In this document: piece after piece, positions 1-13,588 of the stretch
Numbering within the stretch: the stretch's first letter is position 1
Layout of the letters: the number at the start of each line of letters is the position of its first letter
Assembly (NCBI GenBank): GCA_031216445.1
Contig: CM062201.1
Coordinates: 3,066,001 to 3,130,000, forward strand
Source of the DNA: Lateolabrax maculatus
Taxonomy: Eukaryota > Chordata > Actinopteri > Acropomatiformes > Lateolabracidae
Direction: 5' to 3'
Length of the DNA: 64,000 nt
Notes under the pieces: generated by a model
What the model saw: only the letters and a program-made list of their open reading frames with translations
What the model was told of the DNA's origin: nothing
The model's database searches: none
Translations under genes and position numbers: made by a program

Positions 1-249
1 ACGTGCCGCGGTAAGTGTATCGTATCATTTCCGCTTGCCGGCGTCTCTGTACTGCGTGTTTTTGCTGCTCTCACTCAAAAGAGTTAACCTTGTTATATTC
101 TTCACAGCAGCAGCTAACTACCCGCTGTTCATTTAAACACTAGTCTTAAAACACTCACAGCTTTCTCCCTTTTTAGTGACTTTTCGTTAATCTCACAGCC
201 TTTTGTTCGCTGTTCAGTTCTGTAGCCTCTTGTAGCTCCTCTGCTAGTG

Positions 250-1074
250 ATGGCTTCTCTCTCTCCCTCTTCCTCTCCTGCTCTGTCCTGCTCGGTGTGT
301 CACATGTTTAGCTACTCCTCTGCCTCCTTTAGCAATAAAGGTTTATGTATTAAATGTAGTTTATTTGTAGCATTGGAGGGGAGGCTCAGTAAACTAGAAG
401 CCCGGCTCCACACCATGGATATCCAGCCTCTAGCTGTAGCCAGCCAGACCCCTGTAGTCGGTTGGGGTGACTGTCCGAAGGAGGCATAGTTCCAAGCAGA
501 GACCCACGGTTCACCACCAACCCCTTCACGTTTTGAATTGATTCTCCCCCCTCAGCGACTCACCCGCTGAGAAACACACTCTGATAATTGGCAGCTCAAT
601 CCTCAGAAACGTGAAACTAGCGACACCAGCGGCCATAGTTAGGTGTATCCCTGGGGCCGGAGCGGGCGACGTTGAGTCAAATTTAAAATTGCTGGCAAAA
701 GACAAACTTAAATACAGTAATATCATAATGCACATCGGCGGTAATGATTTCCGATTACGCCAATCGGAAGTCACCAAAATTAATGTGCAGTCGGTGTGTA
801 ACTACGCAAAGACAATGTCGGACTCCGTAGTTTTCTCTGGACGCCTGACAAATCTGACAAGTGATAAAATGTATAGCTGCATGTCATCATTCAACCAGTC
901 ATTCAGCTGGTTGTCGAGATGGTGTCCAGCAAACGATGTGGCTTCGTAGATAATTGGACCACATTCTGGGGGAGACCTGGTCTGATGAGGAGAGACGGCA
1001 TTCATCCTACTTTGGATGGTGCAGCTCTCATAGCCAGAAATTTGACCAAGTTTATTAGTGGACCCACACCATGA
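250..1074 (+). pseudogene. L2 ORF1: zinc-finger-like plus SGNH esterase, broken
   Basis: ATG at 250 follows a GTG. The first about 55 residues hold two CxxC pairs (CSVC, then CIKC) and a short helical stretch (LEGRLSKLEARL). An esterase/SGNH-hydrolase region follows, with the block I serine (IIGSSILRN, about 576-605), block III HIGGND (about 730-747) and the C-terminal DGIHPTLDG (about 997-1023, carrying the catalytic Asp and His). Damage: an extra G in the run near 463-467 shifts the frame and gives a TAG at 487-489; a TGA near 538, probably from decay of a CGA codon; and a lost base near 940 that gives another TAG. In L2-type LINEs ORF1 is thought to bind RNA and lipid or ester substrates. 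Here it is a relic with the catalytic blocks still readable. Confidence 0.8.
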
Positions 1075-4000
1075 CAATACAGAGCTCAGACCAGGAAACA
1101 GAGCTGCAGTCCTACACGCTTCTCTGCGCTTCCATTAGAGCAGTTACCCACCCAAAACCCCGTAAAAAATCCCATAGAGACTGTGTCTGTCCCCCGACCA
1201 CTTCATTTAATTAATTCAAATTCAAACAGAAGAGGAGTTACTCGTAAAAACTTAATAAAAATTAAAACTACCAGTGTAGGGGTACAACCGAATAAGAGAA
1301 TTAAATGTGGACTCTTAAACATTAGATCTCTGTCGTCTAAAGCTGTGTTAGTCAATGATTTAATATCTAACTATCATATCGATATATTTTGTCTAACTGA
1401 AACTTGGCTGAGTCAGGAAGAATATGTTAGCCTGAATGAGTCCACTCCTCCTAGTCATAGTAATACTCACATTCCTCGAGGCACTGGCCGAGGAGGTGGA
1501 GTTGCGGCCATCTTCGACTCTAGCTTATTAATCAACCCTAAACCTAAACTTAGTTTTAACTCATTCGAAAGTCTTGTTCTTAGTCTTTCACACCCAACGT
1601 GGAAAACTCTACAGCCAATTCTATTTGTCATAGTGTACCGCGCTCCTGGTCTATATTCTGAATTTTTAGCAGAATTCTCAGAGTTTTTAACAACTTTAGT
1701 CCTCAAAACAGATAAAGTCATTATTGTAGGTGATTTTAATATTCACGTGGACATCAATAATGATAGCCTTAGTTCTGCTTTTATCTCACTATTAGATTCG
1801 ATTGGTTTCTGTCAGAGTGTAAACAAACCCACTCACTGTTTTAACCACACCCTCGATCTTGTTCTATCATATGGAATCGAAATTGAACATTTAATAGTCT
1901 TCCCACAAAATCCTGTCATATCAGACCTTTATTTAATAACTTTTGAATTTATATTACTGGACTACAGGCCATTAGGCAAACATTCCTTCACTAGATGCCT
2001 GTCTGATAGTGCTGTAGCCAAATTTAAAGAAGTGATTCCATCGGCATTTAATTCAATGCCATGTCTCAATATAACGGAGGACTCCTATGCTAACTTTAGT
2101 CCCTCCCAAATTGATCATCTGGTTGATAGTGCTGCAGGCTCGCTGCGAATGACTCTCGATTCTATTGCCCCTATCAAAAAGAAGATAATAAAACAAAAGA
2201 GGTTAGCTCCATGGTATAACTCCTTAACCCGCAAATTAAAAGAAACATTGCGAAAATTAGAAAGGAAATGGTGTTCCACCAAACTGGAGGGATCTCATTT
2301 AGTTTGGCAAGATAGTCTTAGAATATACAGGAAGGCCCCTCCGTGATGCCAAAGGAGCCTATTACTCCTCACTAATAGAGGAACATAAGAACAACCCCAG
2401 GTTTCTTTTCAGCACTGTAGCCAGGCTTAAAACAGTCAGAGCTCTGTTGAGCCAAGTATTCCCAGAGCGCTCAGTAGTAATAACTTCATGAGCTTCTTTG
2501 ATGATAAAATTCTAACTATTAGAGAAAAAATTCATTATCTTGTGCTCTCAGCCAGTTCAGATATTTCTTCGAGTACAGGAACCTCAGAAACAGCTGTAGA
2601 ACCAGATATACATTTAGACTGTTTTTCTCCAATTAACCTTCACCAACTAACTTCAATGATTTCTTCGTCTAAACCAACAACCTGCCTCTTAGACCCCATC
2701 CCAAATAGGCTGCTTAAAGAAGTTCTACCCTTAGTTAGCACTTCTTTACTATACATGATCGATCTGTCTTTATTAACAGACTATGTACCACAGTCCTTCA
2801 AAGTAGCTGTAATTAAACCTCTTCTTAAAAAGCCTACGCTTGATCCAGGGGTTTTAGCCAATTATAGACCTATATCTAACCATCCCTTTCTCTCCAAAAT
2901 CCTTGAAAAAGCAGTTGTCAATCAGTTATGTGACTCTCTACACAACAATAGTTTATTTGAGGACTTTCAGTCAGGATTTAGGGGGCATCATAGCACAGAG
3001 ACAGCACTGGTGAAAGTGACAAATGACCTTTGGATTGTGTCAGATAAAGGATTTGTCTCTGTACTAGTTCTGTTAGATCTTAGTGCTGCTTTTGATACCA
3101 TTAACCATTGTATCCTATAACTAAGACTGGAGCATTTGATTGGTGTCAAAGGACACTAAGCTGGTTTCAGTCATATTTATCAGATAGAATTCAGTTTGTC
3201 CATGTGAATGATGAATCCTCCGTGCACACGGAAGTTAGTCACGGAGTTCCACAAGGTTCGGTGCTTGGACCACTTTTATTTACCTTGTATATGCTTCCTT
3301 TAGGCAATATTATTAGGAAACACTCCATAAACTTTCACTGCTATGCAGATGATACTCAATTATATTTATTGATAAAGCCAGATGAAACCGATAAGTTAGC
3401 CAAGCTTTAGGCATGTATTAAGGACATAAAAAACTGGATGACCTGCAATTTTCTGCTGTTAAACTCAGACAAAACTGAAGTTATTGTTCTGGGTCCTAAA
3501 CACCTGCGAGACACACTATCTATAGATACTCTAGATGGCATTGCCCTGGCCTCTAGCACCGCTGTAAGGAGTCTAGGAGTAACATTTGATCAGGACATGT
3601 CCTTTAATACCCATATAAAACAGACTTCAAGGAAAGCCTTCTTCCACTTACGTAACATTATAAAAATCAGGCATATCCTGTTTCAAACAGATGCAAAAAA
3701 ACTAGTCCATGCATTTGTTACTTCTAGGTTGGATTATTGTAATTCCTTATTATCGGGCTGCCCCCGATAAGTATCTTAAGACTCTCCAGCTGATCCAGAA
3801 TGCGGCTGCACGTGTACTGACAGGAACTAGCAAAAGAGAACATATTTCTCCAATATTAGCTTCTCTGCACTGGCTCCCTGTAAAATCTAGAATATAATTT
3901 AAAATCCTCCTCCTCACTTACAAAGCTCTTATTGGTCAGGCACCATCATATCTTAAAGAGCTGATAGTACTGTATTACCCCATTAGAGCACTACGCTCAC

Positions 4001-4167
4001 AGAATGCAGGGTTACTTGTGGTACCTAAAGTCTCTAAAAGTAGAATGGGAGCCAGAGCCTTTAGTTATCAAGCTCCTCTTCTGTGGAACCAGCTCCCAGT
4101 TTGGGTTCAGGAGGCAGATACCCTCTCTTCGTTTAAGAGTATGCTTTTTGATAAAGCTTATAGTTAG
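1071..4167 (+). pseudogene. L2 ORF2: AP-like endonuclease plus reverse transcriptase, broken
   Basis: This encoded the enzyme that nicks target DNA and copies the LINE RNA. Endonuclease motifs run from about 1300: LLNIRSL, LTETWL, VIIVGDFNIH and LDLVLSYG. The usual closing SDH is SDL here (PVISDLYLITF, about 1915), so the last catalytic His is lost. Reverse transcriptase motifs follow: NYRPISN (about 2860), GFRGHHSTETAL (about 2976), LLDLSAAFDTINH (about 3073), GVPQGSVLGPLLF (about 3243) and the active site YADDTQLY (about 3343). C-terminal motifs are LQLIQNAAARVLTG and LHWLPV (3790-3880). Breaks: a frame change near 1115, an extra C near 2340, another shift near 2440, a TAA at 3118, TAG at 3408, TAA at 3768 and TAA at 3895. 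A candidate ATG at 1071 overlaps the ORF1 stop (ATGA). Confidence 0.85.
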
Positions 4168-4421
4168 GGCTGGCTGGGATGAGTCCTGAACCATCCCTTA
4201 GTTATGCTGTTATAGGCTTAGACTGCAGGGGGATTTCCAAGGATGTACTGAGCTTCTCTCCTCCTCTCCCTCTCTATCCGTACGCATTCCTATCCCACTA
4301 ATACATGCTACTAACTCCACCTATTCCCGGTAGTTCCTGTGCTTTCTGTGCTTTTTTCGCCTTTTCGCTTTCTGCAGGTATTTCCGCCTCTGGAGCTGTA
4401 GAGTCTGGATCTAATCACATG

Positions 4422-7400
4422 TTGACAATGATTGTGTAATTACTCTCACTGCCACATGGGGGAGACAAAAGTTCTGCACTCCAGCTTTAATACAGTTTAA
4501 AGAAAAATAAATTGTGGCATAAGAGTATTTCTAAAATGATGGGTCTGGAACTGCTGTGTCTAGAACTACAGGGGGTCTCTAGTTCTGCAGGTTGATGATA
4601 TTGAAAAAGTTGTTTGTTCAATGCTGAAAGCCAAGTAATTGGGCCGTCCCGAACAGGCATTTTTGAACAGGCACTGCACTAGTTTCAACAGATGTAGAGA
4701 ACCTCTCGTGGTATGGGTCTACAAATACTCTATGCTCGTGTGTATTTGCACGTGCCCAAACACTTAATTTCAAGTACACTTTTACACGCTCACGTACTGC
4801 TGGAGGACCCTCACAAACACACTCCACCAGCCTACAAGAACCCTTTTTCATTGTCTGAATGGTCTAAGTCCCCTCTTAGAGATATACAATTCCCTCCATA
4901 TGTTTGCATGGGAGCCTCTTAACCCTGCACGCACACACACACAAACACACAAAATCCCTCCATTATGTCATGGTAGAGGTATTCAAGTTGGACCAATGGG
5001 TATTAAGAAGTGGAGAGAGCTGAAATTTCTCCAGCGAAACCTCTGCACATCCCGCCTTCATTTTCAGCTACATTCACTCCCCCTCCCCATCCCTGCACCT
5101 GCTTCTAGTTATTACCAAACCCCCCACCCCCTCCCACTGGGAAGCAGCCTTAGATTTTCAAACTTGCTATTCAGTAGGTAGAGCATTGGAAAAAACAGCA
5201 TTCTACCTCTGCGGTAATGCAAGCCTGGCAGCCGCCTCATTCGTGCCATTGTGCGCTTTTATGTTTTGACTTGGTCAGGGTTTGTATGTTTGTGTGTGAA
5301 AGAGACAGTAGAGGCTTTGCTTACTGGTTTACCTCACGGCCCAGATATATCACCTCACTGCAAGAGCTGCCTTTCGTTTCACTGAGACCACCTAGAGGAG
5401 CAAAGGCTTCCACGTAGCTGCTGAGATTGTAAAGAGAATGGCAGTTATTTCACCTGTGGCTCCACTGTAGTAACTGTCAGGCATATCATCCACATAGGTG
5501 CTGTCTTTAATGAAAAGAGAAAAGGCATTTGACTCATCCTTTACAAAAGGACCATGGTGTTATGACATCACTTATTATCTGGATTTTTCTGTTAATAAAT
5601 CACATATACATTTAAAGTTTAATATGTATTTCTTGTGTTTAAATGAGATAACTGTTCATTTGATACTAGTTGCATTTGCACATGGTATTTTCTGATTGTA
5701 TGGTACAATATCATCAAACTGTGTGTACATAGAATGGTATAGTTGTACCTTGGAAATACAGTGTCATTGTCATTTGGTCACTTTTATACAATGGTATTAT
5801 ATCATCATGGTAGTAACCATATAACCTTGCTTTGGTCATTTGGCCACTCACAATAATTAATGGAGCAGCTCAATAATTCAGGCAGAGCACTGAAGTATGA
5901 CGCGTATTAGCTGCTTTGTTCATGCCTAACCATCAGTGGCTGATTCATCAGGTCCTGGGACATGCTGACCACCAGTTGACTAGTAAAATCCAATCATATT
6001 CATGCAGGTGGACACGCAGCCATTATAACCTGCTCTGCTCATACACTCATGCTAACACTGCCACAGCTCCTTCCACTAATACCCTAAAGTATTCACCAAA
6101 AGCCACCAAACAAGGACAGTCTGGTCATGACTTCAATGTTTTTCTGGGACTCTGGGGGTCTTAGTAACCTTGAGGGATTTTTTTCTACAGTAGACTGATA
6201 TCAGTTATTTTATTATTTTAGTTTTTCACCAGGATAAAGTATTTTAAATATGTTTCCAACATGTTGGGAAATTAAATGGCAATGCTTCATTTTACAGAAA
6301 TTAAACAACTAACTATGAAAAATACTATACCATGGTTATCCAAGCTTGAAATCGTACTTTTGGCTAAACCTCTGAGCTATGAGGACCCAATAGTGGTAGA
6401 GTGTTCGATCAACAGTGGCAAAATCGTTTACGCTGTAAGAGTGGCTTGAGAAGTTTCGGTGTATGTTTTGATACGTTTTTTTGCTGTGAGTCTGGGCCAA
6501 CATTGGAATCCATTGTAACTGCCATGTATTCACTCAGACCACAGCTGCTGTTGTCCATGAATAGACTGAAAATTACACTGGCGGAAGATATACGTAACTT
6601 GCTAGTGACTGATTAAGACAAAACAAAATAATTGGGACAGAAATTGGCTAACATGATCATAACGTCACACTGACTGAATGAAAGGAAACCAAATCGGTAC
6701 TTAGTCTCTCAGGAGAAGAAAGCTTACTTTTTAGAACCACCTTCCAAACCTGGGGGTGAGTATTTGACACTCAAAAGAAGTATTCTTCACAGAGCGGTGT
6801 TGCCATGGTAACAATCACTACTGATCCTGATGTAGGACCATAGAGCTACATATCACGGCCCTATTATACAGAATTCATGTTGGTAAAATCTTGTAACTTC
6901 TCAGCAGCATTTTAGGCAGTTTCATGTTAAGAAGAAAAACACAAACATGACTTACACAGATGGAGTGCAGGTGGAATCAATTATAACAAATACAGTCCAT
7001 GTACAATCCACAATGCTACATCATTTCTATCTTGCTCACTCGTATGTCTGCTGCACTGCACTCATTATTGTTATTATTGTTCTGCTATTGCTGTTCTCAA
7101 TTCTATATTTTCCTTAAACTGTTAATTTCTTCCATAAACCATTTTTTTGCATCAGGCCATTGGCAAGGCCATCACCAAAAATTATTATATTTTATGTTTA
7201 AAACTCTATGGAGACATCAGTGCCGGTGGTAAATCACCAAAGGGCTTGCCGAGATAAGACTGTTCTCCCTGCAATGACCATGAGTGCTAACCATTCACAG
7301 TTACATCTCCGAAAACATCTAAGCAAATTTTCAAGGAGGAATAATTTGGACAAATCAACCACATCTTGAAAGCCTAAATGATTAGATTCAGATCTGATTC

Positions 7401-9686
7401 AAAATGAAAACTAAAATTGGTAACATAATAACAGTGGATGATACGTGCCAGACTCATGCTTGATATCGTTCCCATTTATTGTTTTTACAGCTAACGTCGT
7501 GGATGTAAAATTAATGCTGGGATTCTTGTCCAGCCCACGTTCACACAAGTCATCTCCTAAAGTACACCAGGTATTCAGTACGTTGGCTGGATGACAAGTT
7601 CACAAGAACACAAGTAACTCTTTGCATTTCGGTGTCACAAGGACATCCATTCACATTTAATACCAAGGGTTTCAGAATGGCATGTCCTTCCTACCTAATT
7701 CTGTACAAACTGGGTCTTGGCCCCTCTTGGAAACTCGAGTCACATGAGTAAAAAATGTTTTTCATTACCTTTAACAGGATAATACCAACAAAAGAATGTC
7801 ACAATTCAGCTTCTCTTTGCAAGTTGATATTGCCAAGCAACACGAGTCAATCAAAACTGTCTCTCTGGTCACACTGGGCGAGTTAAAGTCTGGACCTCCT
7901 TGAAGACCTCACACCGATAGGCCTCTCTCCCTTTCTTCTGCCCCCTATTCTTCATTATCTAATTCAAGTGTCAGTTTTCAGCCGGCGCCTGCGTTGACCC
8001 TTTCTTCTGCCATTGTCTCTGCTCGGTGGGGCGGGATGCCTCCCACTTAATCGTTGATCCAATTAGTTTGGGAAACCTTTCTCTGCTTCTTTACAGGAAT
8101 GAAGGCCACTGAATAAAAATCTGCCACAAAAGAAGTAAGTTAACACTGAGCAGTGTCATTGATTGACACCGGTGCCAAAATGCCTGTATGTTGCCATTAT
8201 GCCAGATCGAGTTATGGAACCTTAGCAGAGAAAGGTGGCCTTGATGAAAGACACGAACATGTCTAATTAACTTGTGTCAAATAAAAGTTTCCAGCTCCAC
8301 ACAAGTGACTCAACCACCCCACAGCTTTTAATGGTTTTGCCTCCTGGTAGGCCTTTTTAAATGGGCAGGAGCTGATTAAACTGATGTCATTTTATCTTTT
8401 TTCTGCAGCACACACCTGGCATCTCTATGCACCATTCTCTAATGGGCACACAAGTGAAACACTGGGCTGTGCTACAGTAGGGTTCAAACTGCCACACACT
8501 GTAGGGGGTGGTAATAAACTCATCAAGAAAAGGTATTCCAACTCTTGTCAGAGTGTAACTATGCACTTCATTGTTAAACTTGGGTTGACTTCACCTTTTT
8601 GCCTAATTGGTCATATTCCCAATGGTTCATAAAATGTGAGCATTGTGAGTGGCTGTTGTGAAAAGACAAAATCCACAATAATTAGGATAAGCCCATAATT
8701 AGCTGCCTGTAAAGTTACACAGCTGTATATACAGAATGGTAAAGTGGAGAATTACAGCATTCTCCCTTCAATTCCTGGCTGCATTATTTGATCGAGCTGG
8801 CTAATTGGGTGCCAAGATTGAATTCCTCACAGGGGCAGAACACATATGAACAGACTAGACTGACTCAGTGGAGGGCCACATTTTTAAGTTCTTCAAAGGG
8901 ATTAAAATAGTGTGTGTGTTTTAATAAAACTTGTGTCTGGACATGAATAAATCATCGGGCACTAAGCCTCGGGGGACATGCCTTCAAATCAGTCAAAAAG
9001 GAATCAGGACTGAGATGACATGGTGCTTACATGGATGCAGGTGGGACTGATGGGAAGGAAGACATGAATATATGATGAAGTGATGGCGAATGTGGCTCTG
9101 TTTGTGAGTGTGGATGATAGGGAAATCAGACTTGACATTATTCCTCTGTCCTTTTCATTGACACAGCTTCACATTGATGGGGATAATCAAGACTTCCAGC
9201 GTGACTTCCCCTGTTATGTCATGATCAAAACATCCTGGTATGCTTCTGAATATTGGATGTGTAGTTGTCTGTATTCCTCTGTGTGTTTCTAGCACAGTTG
9301 TAGGAATGGGCAGAATGTTGATTTACATTCATTTAAATGGATTGCTACAATTACCATAAACATATAATCCATGGCCAAGATGATTGACATGCTCTGCTGT
9401 CCACTGCTTTAATTTTTACATCATATGTATATTTGTCAGTATTTACTTTCAAGTAAAACAAAATGGATGAAATGAATAATGATCAAATCTCCAGTTACAA
9501 GAAGAAAATAGTGATGGATGAAAGATGGACTTGTACAGTCTATGCCAAGCCTAAGTGAAAAGCCAATGGGAAGCCAGTGAGGGATTATGCTGCAATAGTC
9601 AGTGCAAACATTAGGTTACTTGTTCATGCATTTATTTTATTATTTACTTATGTGTATTTATTGATGTAGTCATGCCAGCAGTGCGG
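4422..9686. other. Gene-free AT-rich stretch
   Basis: I see no exon, RNA gene or recognisable transposon here. A short CA-rich run lies at 4927-4950. The open frames are short, lack family resemblance and have no convincing splice context. Confidence 0.5.
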
Positions 9687-9790
9687 GTCGAGTTCAAGTT
9701 CTTTTATTGTCATATGCACAAACATTACAGGAAGCAGTCGTTGGCAATGTAATTCTTGAAACTAAGGCTCCCTCCAATAGTGCTCTGACA
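9687..9790 (-). repeat. LINE-tail-like dispersed repeat, copy 1
   Basis: On the minus strand this reads as a 3' end: a GAGCACTATTGGAGG block, then ATTGCCAACGACTG, then TGACAATAAAAGAACTTGAA. The same order of blocks recurs at 42850-43045 and 46255-46420 on the plus strand. It looks like the 3' end of a LINE or a SINE that shares its tail. I cannot name the family. Confidence 0.6.
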
Positions 9791-12701
9791 GATATGTATG
9801 GACAAAAATATGTATAAAGATAGTCACAAGTTGCAAAAAATTGGGAGAATCAAACAATCATTAGAATCAAAGACATAAACATGAAATAGTGCAGGAGCTA
9901 AAATATTGGAACAAAGTATTGGTGACAGCTGTGGTAGCCATGTAAGTAATACGAAGATTTGTAAACGTATACAGCTTGTGCACTAATGTGGTAAATGCAT
10001 ATACTTAATCAGGAACTGCTCTCAGACAGGTGAGCATATAAATATATATACAGTGTTGGATCAAATACACAGAGATTAGTAATACTTTCATAATACTTTT
10101 CCAAATACTGTATCTGCACAAATGATGACATTACCATCAGCTTCAAACATGCAACAAGGACATGACCTTTGTGAAGAACACAAGACCAACTGTGTTTATA
10201 CATCCATGTAGGTACTGCTACAGGGTATGGAACCAGGGTCTCTGCAATGGTGTGAGCGTTTTGCCAAAACTGAAACTCAAACTGTACTTCGAAGAAGAAG
10301 GAGTCTATGATTGTGGGTCAAGAATGTGGTAGCCTCAAAATTGTACATTCTCATTGTACATCCATGAAGTGAACTCTGTTGTCGCACTGGGGGAAAACAC
10401 GTTTTCATTTAAAGAACTGTGACTGATCTACAGCAACAATTTTCTATCAACTTTTAATTTAAACTGTTGATTTAGTTTTGTGATTAACCAGGAATATACT
10501 GAGCAACATGCAAAAAACTGTGCTAGTCTACTGCAATAAGAATGATGCAATTAGCCAAAGCAAGGGACAAATGTTCATTTAGTCTGTGAATTTATCAAAT
10601 GTGGACTATATAAGTCCACAGTCTAGTGTAGACAAGACCACTATCATCAAGGGTAGAGGGATGTGACTATCAACTGGTTTGTACCAGCTGAGTAGGAGGC
10701 GCCAGTTAACAACATTTTTCATAGGCTTCCCCAGGGAGTCTAGAGGCGACTTTGATTCTGTCAACAACAGTGAATGAAGCCAGTGACACACATTCATGAA
10801 AACCCCTTTGTTTTTGACCCGCAGGAGTCTAAAGTTAATTTGAATTTGGAAGTTAATGGGCATTTTTCAAGCTGAGTTCATATATTGGTCTCTGTTTTGA
10901 CAACTAGTGGCATGCCTTCAACTGATGAGTGGTAGTGAGGCAGAGCAGCAGAAAAAAACAGCAGCAGTTTGGCACAAGTTTCACACACAGGCAGCTTAAT
11001 CCTTAACATTGCTTTCACCTGGTGTGAAGCAAAATGTGGGCTGACATTAAAAAATAAATTATGAAATAAGTGAATGATTACAAAAAAATGATATGGTATG
11101 TCAAAATACATGAAATGACATGTATACAATGAAAATACAATGAAATTCCTGACCTTGGAAACAGCAGTTTGGGGCCACTTAAATCTTAAATCTTACATCA
11201 TCTTTAAAGCTCCTGTAATATTTTTACTAATTGTTTCTCTGCCCCTGATAAATTTAGGTTAAATTCTTCAATAGCTTTTGTTTAGACCATCAGTGCTTGA
11301 AGCTGCACTAATTAATCTGTTTTTTTTTTAAATTAACAATGGATCAAATGAATCCATGTGAAAAAGATTGTTTGCATTGAATAACCCACAGAGAACTATC
11401 ACATAACTCTGCAACTGTACTGGGATTTTTTTTTTTATCAAATCTTCCTGGTTCCCAGGCTAGGCAGAGACCAAAGCATAGTTAAAAGGATAGTAAATAT
11501 TGGACTTACATTCATCAAGTGGACACAAAAACAACTCTAAATAAATCCTAATGTTGCTCTGTACAGCTAACACGTACCTACAGCAATTTTATAAGTTAAT
11601 ATGTCAGAGTTATGTATTTTTTGTGTTTAGCTTGTTGTGGAGCTTGTCTGCCTCCGAGTGGCCAAAAACGTTAATCCAGCTTTAACTTTTGCACAGACAA
11701 CCACTACCAACGCAACCCCTGATATAGGGTGATCATTTAGAATATCAATTCGAGCTGAAAAGTCCCTGAAATGCTGCTTTGCGTTGCTATCAAACGTTTC
11801 ATTTTATTATTATTATGTTTGATATTGGTGGTCTTTTGCTCACTCGTTGCACCCTGGGAACTGCTGTATCTGCATATATTACCAGAGTTGAAAACATGAT
11901 TGGAAGTATTTTAGAGACCTACAGTGGTAAAATCCAGAGGAAAACACAGAATGTATCTAAAAATGATTGCAGTCTCTCTCTTTCAGCCATGTGTCCCTGT
12001 GGCTTCCCTCTAAGTGGCTGCAGGTGAGTGTGCACAATTACTCCCGTCTTTGCCATTTTGGGGTGAGTGGGCGGATAAACAAGCAGCATATGGTGCAACT
12101 AATTGTTCCATTACATGAAATGGAAAGTGCAGGAGGGGTAATCAAGCAGCTTTGTTGCGAATAACATGCCTCAGAAATGTCTCTTTTGTGCCTGATGATG
12201 TTTTGAGTTTTGGTGACTGAAAGCCTGCCACCCGCCAGCAGTCCACCTGCACTTTTTGGGAGGATTAGGAAACATAGTTGACACTTGTGCCAGTGGATAA
12301 CATGTACATAAATGCAGCATATTTTTGGGACCAAATGTACCTGCATATAGATATACTAATCTACTTCCTGTTTGCTGGGTGATTATTTATTATTATTTTA
12401 TTTTTTATTTTTTTTGGTTGAATGTACACTAAAAGGTATAGTGACACAAAAACAGTAAATATGTAAAACACATTTGCAGATTTACACACTAATTTTTATC
12501 CATTCTTAATCACACTGATGAGACAGTTTTCAGCCCCTTCTGCCAATTGACAACTTAGTTAAAGTCCCCTGGCTAAAATAGTTAATTTAGGCACAAGGCA
12601 GAGGGGCGACATTATTTTGTACATTTATATTATATGTAGGTATATTTCTATTACATTCCAGTTAAAAGCTGATGTTATATTATCTTTAGAGATGGCAGTG
12701 T
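9791..12701. other. Gene-free stretch
   Basis: AT-rich sequence with homopolymer runs. I see no gene and no recognisable element. Confidence 0.45.
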
Positions 12702-12808
12702 CAGCTGGTCAGTCAGTCAGCCCAAAACTTGTTGCAGACGGAAATATCAATTACTGGATGGATTGACATGGAATTTGGTTAAGATATTCATGGTTCCCAG
12801 ATAATGAA
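12702..12808 (+). repeat. Teleost dispersed repeat fragment
   Basis: Contains GGTCAGTCAGTCAG, then CAGACGGAAATATCA, ACTGGATGGATTG and a 'gacatggaatttggt' block ending in 'ttcatggttcccag'. I recognise this block order as a very common fish interspersed repeat, but cannot assign its class from sequence alone. Confidence 0.5.
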
Positions 12809-13588
12809 TATTAGGTATGTATGTGTGTCTGTGACTTATATGAGCATCTGTCTATGCTTAAATTGTATATGATTATTTTAAGAATTGAATAAATAAAAGA
12901 CTTTGAGTGAACAAGGCAACTAATTATTAAGTTTAGGGGACTCATTTATGAACGCACAAAGTAGGCATATGCCATTTTCTAAGCAAACTTTGGGTTTTAT
13001 AAAAAACAAAACTTTACTGTCTTGTATGTTCTCAAATTAAGTAGGACAAATTACATTTACACTGATGAATATCCAGAACCAACAAAGAAATATAGAAACA
13101 AGGATCTGACAACTAAACAAAGAAAGTGGACCAGTATAAGTGACTGATTAGTGACCAGAGGCAGGTGAGTGAACAGGTGAAGGGAGTTGAACTGATGAGG
13201 AAGGAGTGGCTGACAGGCAGAGAGAGGAGTGGCAACGAGTGCTGAATCACATAGCGCATAACAGTGACCACATGTTTTGCTACTCAGAGTTCCAAACACG
13301 AACAGTGTATCGGGAGCGTCACAGAATGGGTTTCCATGGGCAGCTGCACGCAAGCCTCACATCACCATATCAATCGCAATATCAATTCGCCTGGAGTGCT
13401 GTAAAGCATGCTGCAACTGGACTCAGTGTGAGCAGTGTAAACATGTTCTAGGAGTAATGAATCACGCATAATGCAGATGAATGTAAAGTAAAGTTTAGTG
13501 GAGGAAAGATAATGACCTGTGGCTGTTTTTAGTGTTTGGGCTAGGGTTTTCTTAATGCTTCAGGATACAAAGACATTTTAGCCAATGC
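12809..13588. other. Gene-free stretch
   Basis: No gene or element recognised. The last 9 bases (agccaatgc) flank the TIR element that follows. Confidence 0.4.

Larger units (their letters stand above)
1..4421 (+). mobile_element. L2-clade LINE retrotransposon, copy 1 (decayed)
   Basis: The element has a 5' UTR-like stretch (1-249), a broken ORF1 (250-1074), a broken ORF2 (1071-4167) and part of a 3' UTR (4168-4421). Gene order and protein motifs fit fish L2-clade LINEs, whose ORF1 carries an esterase domain. The 3' UTR matches the second copy at 26.45-26.69 kb and then stops after the sequence 'gtctggatct', so the TTGAC-type tail seen in copy 2 is missing. Both reading frames carry several frameshifts and stops, so this copy cannot move by itself. 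The 5' boundary may lie left of position 1. The clade call rests on recognised motifs and not on a database search. Confidence 0.85.
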
